From Heliocidaris tuberculata (taxonomy: Eukaryota > Echinodermata > Echinoidea > Camarodonta > Echinometridae), in NCBI GenBank assembly GCA_025618425.1, contig CM046833.1, positions 7,868,515 to 7,932,514 on the forward strand: a stretch of DNA of 64,000 nt, in the 5' to 3' direction. The position numbers and the translations under genes were made by a program. This document shows positions 34,519 through 46,010 of this stretch, piece after piece. Each line of letters starts with the position of its first letter. Position 1 is the stretch's first letter. The notes under the pieces are model-generated. The model ran no database searches and had not been told where the DNA came from. It saw only the letters and a list, made by a program, of their open reading frames with translations.

Positions 34519-35797
34519 GAAGGCAGGTTCTTTAAAGTGATTTGGTAACTTTGTAGATGCCTGATAAAATCTGAGCTGCCTGGCCGTACATGCTATCAGT
34601 GTATGTAATATTGTGTAAAAATGAAGCCCAGGGGGAAAAAAAGCACTTCAAAATCATCATGTTCTTCACAAAAGTAAACTTATGCGAGTGACCAGACATG
34701 CCCGACTCATTTTCCCCCATAGACTCAGTGTTAGCGTATGGTTATACGCTTTCATAAATTATCCAGTCATGGATATCTTAATAATATCATTATATATTTG
34801 AAAGTCTTTCTATGCCTGGCTATTCATTTATCCTTCTGGACATCATTATACAAGACAGCTATCAAAATTCAACAGTTTATTAAATCAAGCCTCCCCAAAG
34901 TAACCGAATCCCTTTGACATCGTTGCAAGCGTGGTTGGTGAGGTTAAAATGACAAGCAACCGGGAGCCCTGGGATGTTCAGTCAAATAGACCTCTGGTGC
35001 TCGGTGACTCTGCCTGGGCCCTCGGTTACTCGTCATTTTAACCTTGCCAACCACACTTGCAACGATGTTAAAGTATGTGTACTACGGACCTGCCTTGATG
35101 AGAGAGAGAGAAGGACTATGGAGGAGAAAATCATCTTCAAGCTCGAGACTTTCCAGCCTCATGGGATGAATTTCGATCGTTTAAAATTAATCAATGAACA
35201 TTAATTCAGTGATCTTTACATACTCAGTAATTATTCTACTTTGCAATTTTCCTTTTATGACATCCTTCTCTAGGTGCGCCTTTTTTTTTCTTATGTTACG
35301 CTTCTCATCATGAACCTAGTTTTATTTTATAGCCTAGTATCTTCTTTTGTGACGCTTTGCATTTTGTGAATTGCGCTTTTCATTTTGTTTTCTCTTAAAA
35401 AGAAGGAAAAATAAAAAATACCCAATCCACACTTTCCTTTATTGCGTCATTTATTAGCGCTCACTTTACGCGTCCAGCTTCTTTTCTTGTTTTACTTGTA
35501 TCATGGATGCTCATGCGTCTTTTTAAATTTTTGCATCTTATTGTTTGAAATTGCGCACCAACTCTTTCCTTTCTTTTATGGCATCACTTCCCAGCGTTTA
35601 CATCATGCGTCGAGCTTACTTTTATTATTATTACTATTATTATTATTTGTATCATGCCAACTTATGCGTCTTCTAATTTCTTGAATCTGATTGTTTATGT
35701 TCAGTCTCACTTTCATAAAGGTCTTTGATCGAAACGTCAGTCCAATTTTTTGGCTCCTGTGGTGGTTTGTTTGACTCCTGGGTATTTATTCATTCTT

Positions 35798-35857
<60 letters not shown>

Positions 35858-36402
35858 TTACTGTTCTCGGAAATTGACGGATGAGCACGCAACTAAAAAA
35901 AAAATAGTTTTGAATAAATCGCTTTCAAAGTTTCAAAGCATAATCTTAACCTCTTTAATGTATGAAGGGTGAATAAATTTTATATCCTGGGATGGATCAT
36001 ATTACAGTGTTTAGTTCTACGTTTAATCAATTGCCTTTTTGTTTATATTTGGGGGGAAAATGAGCTGTAAACATAACCGTCATTTCTTGAAGACACAAAG
36101 TCAATTCAAGGCTCGCTCTTCTTTGTTTTCACGAAGTGACGGATCTCAGCCGCACACGTAAAACATACGGGACGGTTGTAAGCCGTCACTTCGTGAAAAC
36201 AGAACATTCTTTTACTAGGTATTTTCTTGTTGACGTTATCGCCATAGTTACATAATGATACATTATTATGATCTGAAACTTTGTGAGGTATAAGATGTTA
36301 GTGAATGATGTCCAAAAATGCAAAAAACTCAAAATTGAAAAAAATATGTGCGTTTTCCTCATTACCGTCATTTCGTGAAAACAGGGAAGATATATATATA
36401 TA

Positions 36403-36449
<47 letters not shown>

Positions 36450-38128
36450 CTATACTAAATATACTATTTCACTCATGAACTCTCTATGTCAGTTACTGAT
36501 TGTATATCACTCTACAAAATAATGTCAGGCAGTTATTACTATAACTTACATTGACATCGACTGAACTCTAAATATGTGAAGTCAATTACTCACCTTTGAT
36601 CTGTTGGTTGAGTATGAAGAATGTTATTGTGAGCTTCAAAGACTGTTTCAATAGAGTTAGAGAGACTTTATATGAAATCAAATGTAGGTGTTATTTCATA
36701 GATACTAAGATCTAAAAGTAATTTGGAAAGAGTAAATATTGCAGTACTTGAGAATAATTGTGGATTATGTGGTTTTGGAATCATGAACAAAAATACCCGC
36801 AATCCTGCCTAGAATCGATGAAAAACAGTAAACACAGATATTGGTATTTTGAAATTATCACACATTTTCCTGTCCTTTTTCTATTTTTTTTTCAACTATT
36901 GCCGGCATTAGTAAGAATATAGGGCATTTTTAAAACCAAAACTCTTTTAATGAGTCATTGCTAGTTTGACTTTATTCCAAAAAAGGAATAAAAATAATGA
37001 GAAAGCTATGCATTTAAAACACTATTATGTACCTAGAATCATAGTCAATTTACCTAATATCTAAAAATAAGCACCGAATTTTCAAAGATTTTATATTAAG
37101 GTGTCAAAGGTAAACAACAAATTGCGTTCTAAAATGATCGAAGACAGCATATACATACCATACTGGTACATCTAGCACGTCGGACACTCCGTATCAATAT
37201 GAACAAAATGTTTAGTATGCAAACGTTGTGGCAACGGATTTCTGTCAAAGTCCCAATATGTAGCCTTTTTTTTACTGGGAGGGTGGGGGCGAGACTTAAA
37301 CCCTCAAAGTGATGGTGACGCTAATCGAGTAAAAGAATCAATACACTTGCATTATTTTGCCCGCAGAATGCTAATATCAGGACTAAATCCATAAATATTC
37401 TTCTTTTTTTAAGGGGGAGGGGTGATAAAAATCGCACCACACCCCCTTTTGTTACGACAATGCACCTGCCTCGAAAGCTTTCGCCTCGACGAGCGCATAT
37501 TGGAGAATTGATATCAGTTATCACGATAACAGCATCTAAATGAAGGTAGATGAAATTCGATGAAAGCCGATGAATAATAGATGTTGGCATAGGCATGCGT
37601 AAAGGCTGTCAAGCATAATATATCATCACGGTATAGCGTTTAGAAGTATAGTCATGCACTAAAATCGAAGTACGAGAAAGTAGCTTAATAGCCGCTTTGT
37701 AATCACAATATTGGTATTCCTATTGCGGGCCATATTTTGTGCACACATAAAGCTCCTCAAATCAGCTGGTTTGAGAATATTAATCCATTATTTAGCCTTT
37801 TACTCAGGTAAACATAGTCATATAATACAACAGGTGTTTAATGATGAAATAGGCATCGGTACAATGTGCAAGGGATTTGTCCCTATTGAAGACGCCATGA
37901 TGACTCATAAGACCTATCCATGGAGTGTAGAGTCTACTCTGGTGACAGTTTATCATTAGTTTTCTAATGTCATATTGGTTGAAAAATCCTTTTTTCGTGT
38001 GAGTGTCAAGTGTACATGAACATGTACATTCCATTTCTAGTCAGGATGTCTGCGGGATATTATGTGTCATAGCACTAATCACAATAACTGACAGAACATT
38101 GTTTTATTCCCCATTATTTTTAATGATT
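33756..38128. other. Gene-free stretch: microsatellites and small palindromes
   Basis: (CAA)n near 34268, (TA)n at about 34478-34519, 35801-35855 and 36391-36442, inverted GTGGTTGG.GAGGTTAAAATGAC segments around 34930-35065, and the CGTCACTTCGTGAAAACA motif set at 36075-36390. No exon for the EGF/lectin gene or for K2 is recognised until 38129. Confidence 0.5.
36075..36390. repeat. Repeated CCGTCACTTCGTGAAAACA motif, partly palindromic
   Basis: Four versions: near 36077 (diverged), inverted at about 36127-36145, direct at about 36185-36203, and diverged at about 36365-36385. The middle pair forms a hairpin of about 77 bases. Confidence 0.7.
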
Positions 38129-38231
38129 AGATTCAACATTATCACAGACTGTTGGAAGACATACGCAAGGCAACGCAGCAATTTTCGTGACATGCAAAAC
38201 AAAGTTGGTAGGATTCACGAAGGCTCAAATG
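38129..38231 (+). pseudogene. Kinase copy K2, detached CW exon
   Basis: ATTCAACATTATCACAGACTG through GGATTCACGAAGGCTCAAAT aligns with the K1 exon at 9311-9410 over its full length, reading FNIITDCWKTYARQRSNF. The frame stays open, but the acceptor AG reads 'TTAGATTC' and the donor GTAAGT has become GAAAGT. It belongs with the K2 relics at 23.5-25.8 kb, now about 12 kb away. Confidence 0.8.
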
Positions 38232-41200
38232 AAAGTAAAAACAAAACAACAACAACAACAACAACAAAAGAAAAAAAACACACATTAGACCTTTCTGGTT
38301 CATGTCATTGTCAAAAGATGACAGATAGGTGTGACACGCGCACGCGTGCGCGCTCATGGAGCTGCAAATAGTTCCCTTCAGCATTTTCTATCATGTCTAT
38401 GGGAGGAAATTCGTTCGTTCCTCCATAAATGTGACGTACGAAAGAGCACGCGGCAGTCAAACCGCAGGTCCCCCAAAAGTGCTCTATTTTATTTCCAGTT
38501 TTGCTTAACTGGATCAGTCTCTGAATACATAATGAGCAGGAATCCCTAGGAACATCTAATTTTCAATTGAGAGAACGGACTAGTTTACATTTACCGATTG
38601 TCATGATTTACACATCAAATAAAAGAGGAGAAATTATAAATTCATGACATACTTTATTTGTCTATGAAAAACGTGACAAAATTGGTGAAAAATGATATTA
38701 TTTTATGACCCCAAAAATGGAAATGAAAATAAAAGTAAACCTGTAAAAAAAAAAACGCACATTGTTTTATTATGAGCCAGATTGAATTTGACATGAGTGT
38801 GAAGGGCAGTATCTATACTTAACAACATTTAAACGATACGAATGTACACTTAATGACAGGGTCAGGATCCAGCAAAATGTGACTAAATACTCATTGTGTC
38901 TTTCAAACAGTTGATTCCAGCACACTGATTTGTTACTTCACCAACCCTTTCCTGAAATAGATCAGCATGTTTGCACAAGAGGTCAAGAGTTCACCAACAG
39001 GTGGCATGTGGTTTCAAATATCGCGCCCTAATCTTGCAGCGTGTCCTTGCCAGCCAATCACAGTGCTAAGATTCTCGCAGGGGGGGGGGGTCACTCTCAG
39101 ACAAATGTGCTACCCATGCGCGTCCACACACTTAAAAAATGGACCGTAAATCGCGTATTGCACGAAGTCTAATTTGCACCCCTATACGGCGTCGCATCAG
39201 AAAAATATAACCTAAATGGCTTCAACAGGGTCATCACGCCACCCAGAAATACTTTAAGTGGCGTATAAAATTATTATGGGACCAAGTACAATACCAATAA
39301 TGGTGTTTAAAAAATAACCCCTATTAGCAGGAAAACGACAAAATAACGCTTTTCGAGTACAAAAAAATATACTTTTAGTGATCTCATATTTAATTTGCAT
39401 GCAAACAATCCAAATCACCAGTCGGTGTTATTCATATCAACAAAATATTCGTCAGAATTAACCACCGTAGAAACAGATGAAAAGTAGAATTTAAAGCTCA
39501 TATACAGTATTGGTAGCAAAAAGGAAATTGGAAAGAAACATGTTAAATATAGTCTCGTGTTCTTCTCCTTGTATCAGAAGATGTCTGTAAGAGATCATTT
39601 GGTATTCCATCTATGATTTCTGGTGAATTTCAGTGTAAATATCTGTAAGGAATGCTTGATCACTGCCATTATGCTAGAACCCTTCCACCCCGACGGCTCC
39701 CCGCACAGCAATCTTGGGGCTTCGCATAGAGACAGCGTGTGTGCACTGAGTGTAGCTACTCATCATTGGTTTTACACGTGTGTTTACAGTGTATAGTTGG
39801 GATTTTACGTGCCTGTCCCGGCACATAGATTAGTTTTTGCCTCTTATTTGTTTAATATTAAACTTTAGGAGGCGAAATCTTCACAGTGTCTTAGTATTGC
39901 TAGTATCTTGCTATTCATCAAAAAAAAAATTGAAGAAATCTGACGAAGAGTTTTTGAGGGCTTACCAAAACTTTACATGACCTTTAAGGATTACCATAAC
40001 ATGAAATTTATACTCTAAATGTCGAAGACCAAATTTGTTATTTAGTACTCAAAACGTCGATTGAAGCTGAACACACCCCCTTTTCGACCCTCTCTGTGGA
40101 CGCGGTTGCGTAGCACATAATGTGGTGAGTTACCCCTCCCCTTTGAGTAGGATACAAGGGTATATGGCACGAGCTAGGTGCATATTTTACGAGTCGGCAC
40201 GACGAGTGAAATATTTTCAAAGCTAGTGCGATATACCCCTGTGTCCCACGAAAGAAAGTCATTCAATATTGTTATTATTAATTGTATGAAACCTAGTTCC
40301 TCAATTTTCAACATTACATGTGCTTATATTTTTGAATTGACTTCAGCATAAAACACAGGTTGAAAAAAACATTATTTTGTCCTTACCCAATCATCTTGCA
40401 AGGGCTGCGCGCATTCCATTGTCTTAACCTTTGCGTATTTTCACCATTACATGTGCTTATATTTTTGAATTGACTTCAGCATAAAACACAGGTAGAAAAA
40501 AACATTATTTTGTCCTTACCCAATCATCTTGCAAGGGCTGCGCGCATTCCATTGTCTTAACCTTTGCGTATTTAAACGCGTATTCAGTTTTTTACGCGTC
40601 ACACGCTCTTCAAACCATGAGATATGGAGATATAATAGTGTATGTATTATACGCATTGTGATTGGTTATATTCGCATCACGAGATTGTAACAAATCATTT
40701 TTTCCCTTTGTAATATATAGGCACTGCTTTAATTTTTCTACTCAGGTGTGATTAGTGCCCATTTCACGTTTGCTAACTGCCGTTTCTACCTTTTACATTC
40801 ATTTATTTTTCTAATGTGTCCTTTTCCCCAGCATGATAAGTACCACGTTTCCCTTTTTCACAACAAGTTCCCCTACTCCAAAGTGACTTTGAGTCAAAAT
40901 ATCCAAATGCTCGCTCGCTACGCTCTCTCGTATTTCATTTCATTTCATTTCATTTCTTTCCACTTCCAACAAATTAAAATGCACAGGTATTAAAAGTATA
41001 GCTTTTAAATAAATTTTCAATGTGAAATTTGCGAATGAAACCCCATCAGAATTGTGTTTCCCCGTCTTTATATTACAATATAATTGGGCCCTCACAAATT
41101 TTGAATACTGTTTGCTCTCTCGCTTCGCTCGCTCGCTCAATATTCAAATCATACTACAAAACTGCAAAGCATATTGCTAAAGTTGTATCTTGAACATGTA

Positions 41201-41252
41201 AAGAGAAAAAGTTAATAAAGGATTTGTTATTCACTTGTTTAATACTCATATA

Positions 41253-41284
<32 letters not shown>

Positions 41285-41349
41285 AATATATGAGTAGTAA
41301 ACAAGTAAATAAAGAATTATATATATATATATATATATATATACAAACA
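38232..41349. other. Gene-free stretch with repeats
   Basis: (CAA)n near 38249, a poly-G tract at 39079, a third diverged copy of the 3285-type repeat at about 39875-39990, the 133-base tandem duplication at 40312-40574, TTTCA repeats near 40937, and (TA)n at 41250-41345. No exon is recognised. Confidence 0.5.
40312..40574 (+). repeat. 133-bp tandem duplication
   Basis: Two adjacent copies beginning CATTACATGTGCTTAT are nearly identical (for example AGGTTGAAA against AGGTAGAAA), implying a recent event. Each contains CAAGGGCTGCGCGCATTCCA. Non-coding. Confidence 0.92.
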
Positions 41350-43215
41350 CACTCAACCAAAAAAGTAAGTTCCCCCCTAGCATTTTTGGATATATCTCAA
41401 AAAGTATTTTACCGATTTTCATAATTCAAACGGGAATGGATAGGAAATATTATTACTCATAACATGAATGGCATATCATTGCCACCAGATATCATTATTG
41501 GTGTGAAAAAATGCATTTTATATAAAAATGCATAGGAAAAAAAGTTGCACTTAAGGTTATATGAAGCATATTGTGTACATTTCCTATGCAAGTTAGCAAA
41601 TGACCTTTTTAAATTGTTATGTAATTCTCAGGAATTTCTTCAGGTACAGTATGCTTCCCTATTAAACAGATGTTATGCATACTTTTTAAGCAATAGGCCT
41701 TTTCAATATGAAAATGTTGGTCGAAGCCATGTGCTTTTTAATTCCAATTTGGGTTGATCACATTAATATGAGGGAGAGCTACAGCTTTCCTTGAAGCTGG
41801 GGTTCCGGTTAAGGAGGTGGCCAGGAGACTAGGGGTTTTGCCCAATGCCATAAGGAAACTTAGAGCAAAGTTTCAGAAAACTGGAGAGATCAAAGATCTG
41901 CCAAGAAGTGGCCGACCAAGGGTGACATCTGTCAGGCAAGATATGTCCATAATCAATAAGGCTGAAACTCGCAGGAAACTGACAGGTACGTGAAATTTAA
42001 TTGTATTCTATGAAATTTATTAAATTGCATGAAAAGGAGTGATTTGTAATGCTGCTATATTTTTTATGCTTCTACATTTTCAAGTATCCCTACATGCTTT
42101 TTCCCTTTTTTCTTTCCAGCAAAACAGATAAAATGGCGACTACATCGCCGACGAGGACAGAGGCCAGATGATATCAGTCTTCAGACCGTGAGGAATCGTC
42201 TTCATGAGGTGGGCCTCCAAGCTAGACGACCCAAGAAGAAAGTGAAGCTCACAGATCGCCATCGCCAGGAGCGCATCGCCTTTGCAAGACGTCATCGGAG
42301 ATGGGGGAGGCGTCGCTGGGCCAATGTTCTCTTCAGTGACGAGTGCAGATTTTATCTGAGGAAGACTGACGGCAGAATGCGGGTTTGGAGAAGGGCAGGG
42401 GAGGAGCTGAATCGTGACTGCATAGCTCATCTAGAGGGCCCTGAGGTTGGCAGTGTGATGATGTGGGGCGGCATCAGCAGTCATGGAAAGACAGAGTTAG
42501 TTCAAGTGGCAGGTCGATTGACGGCGCAGCGATACGTCGACGAGGTGTTGGAACCGCACGTCATTCCGTATGCAGCAGCTATGGGAGACGATTTCATCTT
42601 CATGGATGACAATGCTAGACCTCATCGCGCTCAAGTTGTAGATCAGTTTGTTGAGGGAAATGGCATCGAACGTATGGAGTGGCCTGCAAGATCACATGAC
42701 TGTAATCCAATAGAGAATCTTTGGGAAAGCGAGCAAGAAGGTGAAAGATGACACTCCACTGCAAGAATTTCAGCGCATCTTGCAGAGAGCATGGTCCAAC
42801 ATTGAGCAGCGCCAAGTACAAACTTTAGTTAACAGTATGAGGAAGAGATGCCGGCTGGTCATTGAAGCGGATGGTGGACATATCAATTATTAAATACTTC
42901 ACTGTATGCTCATGAAAAGACAGATATAGAGAAATATGCAATAAACCATGCTTACAAGTCCAGAATCATGAGTGATTGTTTGATTATTTGTGTAAAAGTC
43001 AATGCAAATCACTAAAGTGCAACTTTTTTTCCCATGCATTTTGACATAAAATGCATTTTTTTCACACCAATAATGATATCTGGTGGCAATGATATGCCAT
43101 TCATGTTATGAGTAATAAAATTCCCTATCCATTCCCGTTTGAATTATGAAAATCGGTAAAACACTTTTTGAGATATATCCAAAAATGCTAGGGGGGAACT
43201 TACTTTTTTGGCTGA

Positions 43216-43218
<3 letters not shown>
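41350..43218 (+). mobile_element. Tc1/mariner-type transposon with 203-bp inverted repeats
   Basis: The ends read CACTCAACCAAAAAAGTAAG (left) and, on the - strand, CACTCAGCCAAAAAAGTAAG (right). The inverted repeats run about 41350-41552 and 43015-43218 with few differences. The right end abuts TA in a (TA)n tract, as expected of TA-targeting Tc1 elements. On the left the target reads CA, a one-base change. A transposase gene fills the interior. Near-identical ends suggest fairly recent activity, although the transposase carries lesions. Confidence 0.9.
41772..42893 (+). pseudogene. Tc1-type transposase, intron-containing, with frameshift
   Basis: The first exon (41772-41985) gives a helix-turn-helix region, FLEAGVPVKEVARRLGVLPN, and PRSGRPRV, a GRPR hook between the two DNA-binding subdomains. 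A 134-base intron (GTACGT...TTTCCAG, 41986-42119) follows in phase 1. The second exon holds the DDE core: FSDECRF, MDDNARPHRA, and NPIENLWES with its Glu. A TGA sits directly before the first residue of the helix-turn-helix frame, so the start is lost. A frameshift near 42727-42736 truncates the main frame at 42751, while the expected C-terminus continues in another frame to TAA at 42891. Predicted inactive as it stands. Confidence 0.85.
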
Positions 43219-43257
<39 letters not shown>

Positions 43258-43319
43258 CGTTAATTGGCGTAGACAGGTCCTCATAAGTGTGGGGGGGGGG
43301 GTATGATTTCCCTCAAGGA

Positions 43320-43363
<44 letters not shown>

Positions 43364-43365
43364 GT
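43219..43365. repeat. (TA)n tracts with poly-G
   Basis: Alternating TA at 43219-43254 and 43322-43360, with a poly-G run at about 43291-43300 between. They border the Tc1 element and the tRNA-bearing repeat. Confidence 0.9.
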
Positions 43366-43735
43366 GAGAAATGAAAATAAGAGAATAATGGTTGCGTAGC
43401 TTAAATCAAAGTTCCCCGAGCTGTCCTCCCTTTTTGAAATTTTTGCAAAGGCTGAAAAAATGTCTCCGCCGGGAATCAAACCCGGGTCGTTGGCTTTAGA
43501 ACGCCAATGCCTTAACCACTAGACCACGGAGACGGGCCAGTGATTTCGGCCACACCAGATTCAGTTGACCGACAGATTGACAAATCTTCAACCTTATTAA
43601 TTAATTCCTTTGTCGGGGGCAGGTGAGTTTTGAACAAAGACAACCCGCATGCCTCAGCTGGATCCAAGCGAATGCTTTGAGATACATGTATACATTAGAA
43701 TAATATTATTATAAACAACTGTAAGGAAATATCAG
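43365..43735 (-). repeat. tRNA-bearing dispersed repeat, - copy
   Basis: An inverted counterpart of 44397-44837, sharing GAGCTGTCCTCCCTTTTTGAA, GCCTCAGCTGGATCCAAGCG and ATTATAAACAACTGTAAGGAA. The tRNA-like part (43461-43533) has one extra A in the anticodon loop compared with 44665-44736. Confidence 0.85.
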
Positions 43736-44355
43736 GAATGAGATCGACATTTGGTAGGCTTGAGCTTAAGGCTCACAGATTTAGCAAGATTACTGATTTT
43801 ATTCATGACACGTTGTTGAGTTGTTGAGTTGCGGGTTATGATATTGAAATCATATATTCATCGGACTGTACACCAATAATGATTTCAATATGAGTTGGTG
43901 GTATACCACATTTACTAACATCACAATGTTACTCCACGTATTAAGTATATTAGATACGTTTATCCCTTTTGATTACAATTATTCATGCTCATTTCTTCGG
44001 GCTGGAAAGCCCACAGTACATATACAAACAAAAGGAGCAAACGATTTGGTAATTAATTTATCAGCCAACATTGTATAATTTAAATTCCTTACAAATAGGT
44101 TGTGAGCACATCAGCAAGGCCATCATCTTTATATTGAAAGTCACTTGGATGATCTTCACTGATTTCACAAAATGATGATGCCTCCCCTGTGTTAACATAC
44201 GTAGGCTCTTCCTGAAGATCTGAGTCTGCTTACGCGTGTTTGCGGATAGGTGTGGGACTTACATACAACGCATCGTCATTTGAAGTAGTGGGCTTACATG
44301 TATGCAGGCTGGTACTAAAACTCACTTATTTCATTAATAACATTGTAAGACGCAT

Positions 44356-44390
<35 letters not shown>

Positions 44391-44396
44391 CAAATT

Positions 44397-44834
44397 ATTC
44401 TCTCATTTTCATTTCTCACAATTATAATTATTTCCACGAGAGTTGCCGAAGCTGTTGTATATGTTATTTCCTTACAATTGTTTATAATGATTATTATTCT
44501 AATGTATACATGTATCTCAAAGCATTCGCTTGGATCCAGCTGAGGCATGCGGCTTGTCTTTGTTCAAAAACTCACCTGCCCCCGACAAAGGAATTAATTA
44601 ATAAGGTTGAAGATTTGTCAATCTGTCGGTCAATTGAATCTGGTGTCGCCGAAATCACTGGCCCGTCTCCGTGGTCTAGTGGTTAAGGCATTGGCGTTCT
44701 AAGCCAACGACCCGGGTTCGATTCCCGGCGGAGACATTTTTTTCAACCTTTGCAAAAATTCAAAAAGGGAGGACAGCTCTGGGGAACTTTGATTTAAGCT
44801 ACGCAACCATTATTCTCTCATTTTCATTTCTCAC

Positions 44835-44837
<3 letters not shown>
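44397..44837 (+). repeat. tRNA-bearing dispersed repeat inserted in B tail exon
   Basis: The same repeat as 43365-43735, in + orientation, flanked by (TA)n. Together with its flanks it forms the insertion that splits the B tail exon. Confidence 0.85.
44665..44736 (+). tRNA. tRNA-Arg(UCU)-like cloverleaf within a repeat
   Basis: The 72 bases fold completely: acceptor GTCTCCG/CGGAGAC, D stem GTCT/AGGC, anticodon stem TTGGC/GCCAA with loop GTTCTAA (anticodon TCT), 4-base variable loop, T stem CCGGG/CCCGG, discriminator A. A T run follows at once, as at RNA polymerase III genes. Odd: position 32 is G, and copies of the whole flanking repeat occur elsewhere with damaged anticodon arms. It may be a tRNA-derived repeat head that happens to be intact rather than a working gene. 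Confidence 0.5.
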
Positions 44838-44884
<47 letters not shown>

Positions 44885-44930
44885 AAAATGCGCTATATAA
44901 ATACATTATTATTATTATTATTATTATTAC
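44838..44930 (+). repeat. (TA)n and (ATT)n microsatellite
   Basis: About 45 bases of TA, then GCGCTATATAAATACATTA and ATT triplets, a tail typical of the retroelements here. Confidence 0.85.
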
Positions 44931-45040
44931 TACTAGCTTGGGATTGGCAATGTCTTATAGGTTCCATCTTGATATAAGTCGGGGAAACATCTGACAATGG
45001 AACACAGTGATTGTATTTGTGTTCTCTGTGTGTTCAATGT

Positions 45041-46010
45041 TGGTATCCCGAGACTATTAATTTCAGTGGAAATTAGAAAAGGAATGCGATGCGTTCAAGC
45101 ATGTAGTAGCCTATTGTTGTTATGTCGGGTGAAGGCAAGGTTCGCGTCAGTTAGGCAGAGCGCTATAAATCTGTGTGGAATAAGGACGTGATTTGTGTGT
45201 GAAATGAGCTGTTCGTGGTTGAGCTATGCTGAAGAAGTGTCAGGCTATAAGGAATTTTTGAGCTTAGAAAAATACGTCTAAATGTACTTCCAAGACACAT
45301 GGGTCTACAGGACCGCGCTAATGCCGCTCTGCAGTCCTTTGACTGCAGAGCGGACTCGCACCTTGACTCGCACCTTGACACAGGGCCGCTACACCCGAAC
45401 TGGATTTCCGCTAGCCGGGCTAGCATTCGACGGCCGAATTAGAAGGTCACTTGAAGGTCACCCGGCAACTCGTCAATCTGCCTCGACCATATCTAAGCGC
45501 TGTGGCCAGCGATGTCATACTGAACTCCCAGCATCATCCAGCAGGCCATATCCACTCCATCTGACTATTCAAGCCACATCAACTCAACCGTACTTCTCAT
45601 TTATTTACTGCATGCATCACTCGCCTTGGACGGCGTTCATACTGAACCAATTATATTTTGTGTACTTAAGTTGATTAAGGTACAAACAAAAAAAAACAGA
45701 ACATAATTATGTGAGTAGGGTGTAAAAATTAAGCATCTGTTTGTAATTTATGTAAACTGCATTTGTTTCTTATGATCTTTCGTACATAAATAAAGAAAGT
45801 AACGAACTTTGTTCATTCCTTAAGCATACACGATTTGTGCTGACACTATTATTTTTACTTGTATGTCATGTATGTGTTTGGCGGGGACTAGTGGTATTAT
45901 TATGCGTATAAATTATGGACATGTATTAAGAAATATATACATAACACATTAACAGGGACTTCCTATATGCTTATCAACGACCCTATGAATTAGTAATCAC
46001 AAGTTTACTT
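45041..46010. mobile_element. Insertion in receptor B, possible solo-LTR-like element
   Basis: This block sits where B should carry the linker and membrane-span exons, and has no match in A. It has a GC-rich core (about 45290-45560), a TATAAAT in GCGCTATAAATCTG near 45170, and an AATAAA near 45788. This order would suit an LTR, but no paired ends or target duplication are proved. The 130-codon open frame within it is not recognised. Confidence 0.35.

Larger units (their letters stand above)
44089..45040 (-). pseudogene. Receptor B tail exon, interrupted and with a premature stop
   Basis: The - strand matches the A tail exon in two parts: 44089-44317 (C-terminal half) and about 44931-45040 (N-terminal half with TAAGTCGGGG), separated by about 613 bases carrying a tRNA-bearing repeat and (TA)n. 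Where A reads HMEADSD, B has a TAA (KHA then stop). The YxxM codon context is also altered. This exon cannot encode the tail. Confidence 0.85.

Noticed and set aside
36590..36670. Minus-strand hydrophobic stretch (KLTITFFILN) followed by a GTGAGT, a possible signal-peptide exon for the EGF/lectin gene
   Set aside because: No in-frame ATG upstream, and weak hydrophobicity. Not enough to call an exon.
42140..42430. Reverse-strand 96-codon frame
   Set aside because: Antisense to the DDE transposase core at 42120-42751, which has clear FSDE, DDN and NPIEN motifs.
45282..45674. 130-codon open frame in the GC-rich block
   Set aside because: No recognisable domain, low-complexity Thr/Arg start, and it lies in an insertion without splice support. 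GC-rich sequence gives longer chance frames.
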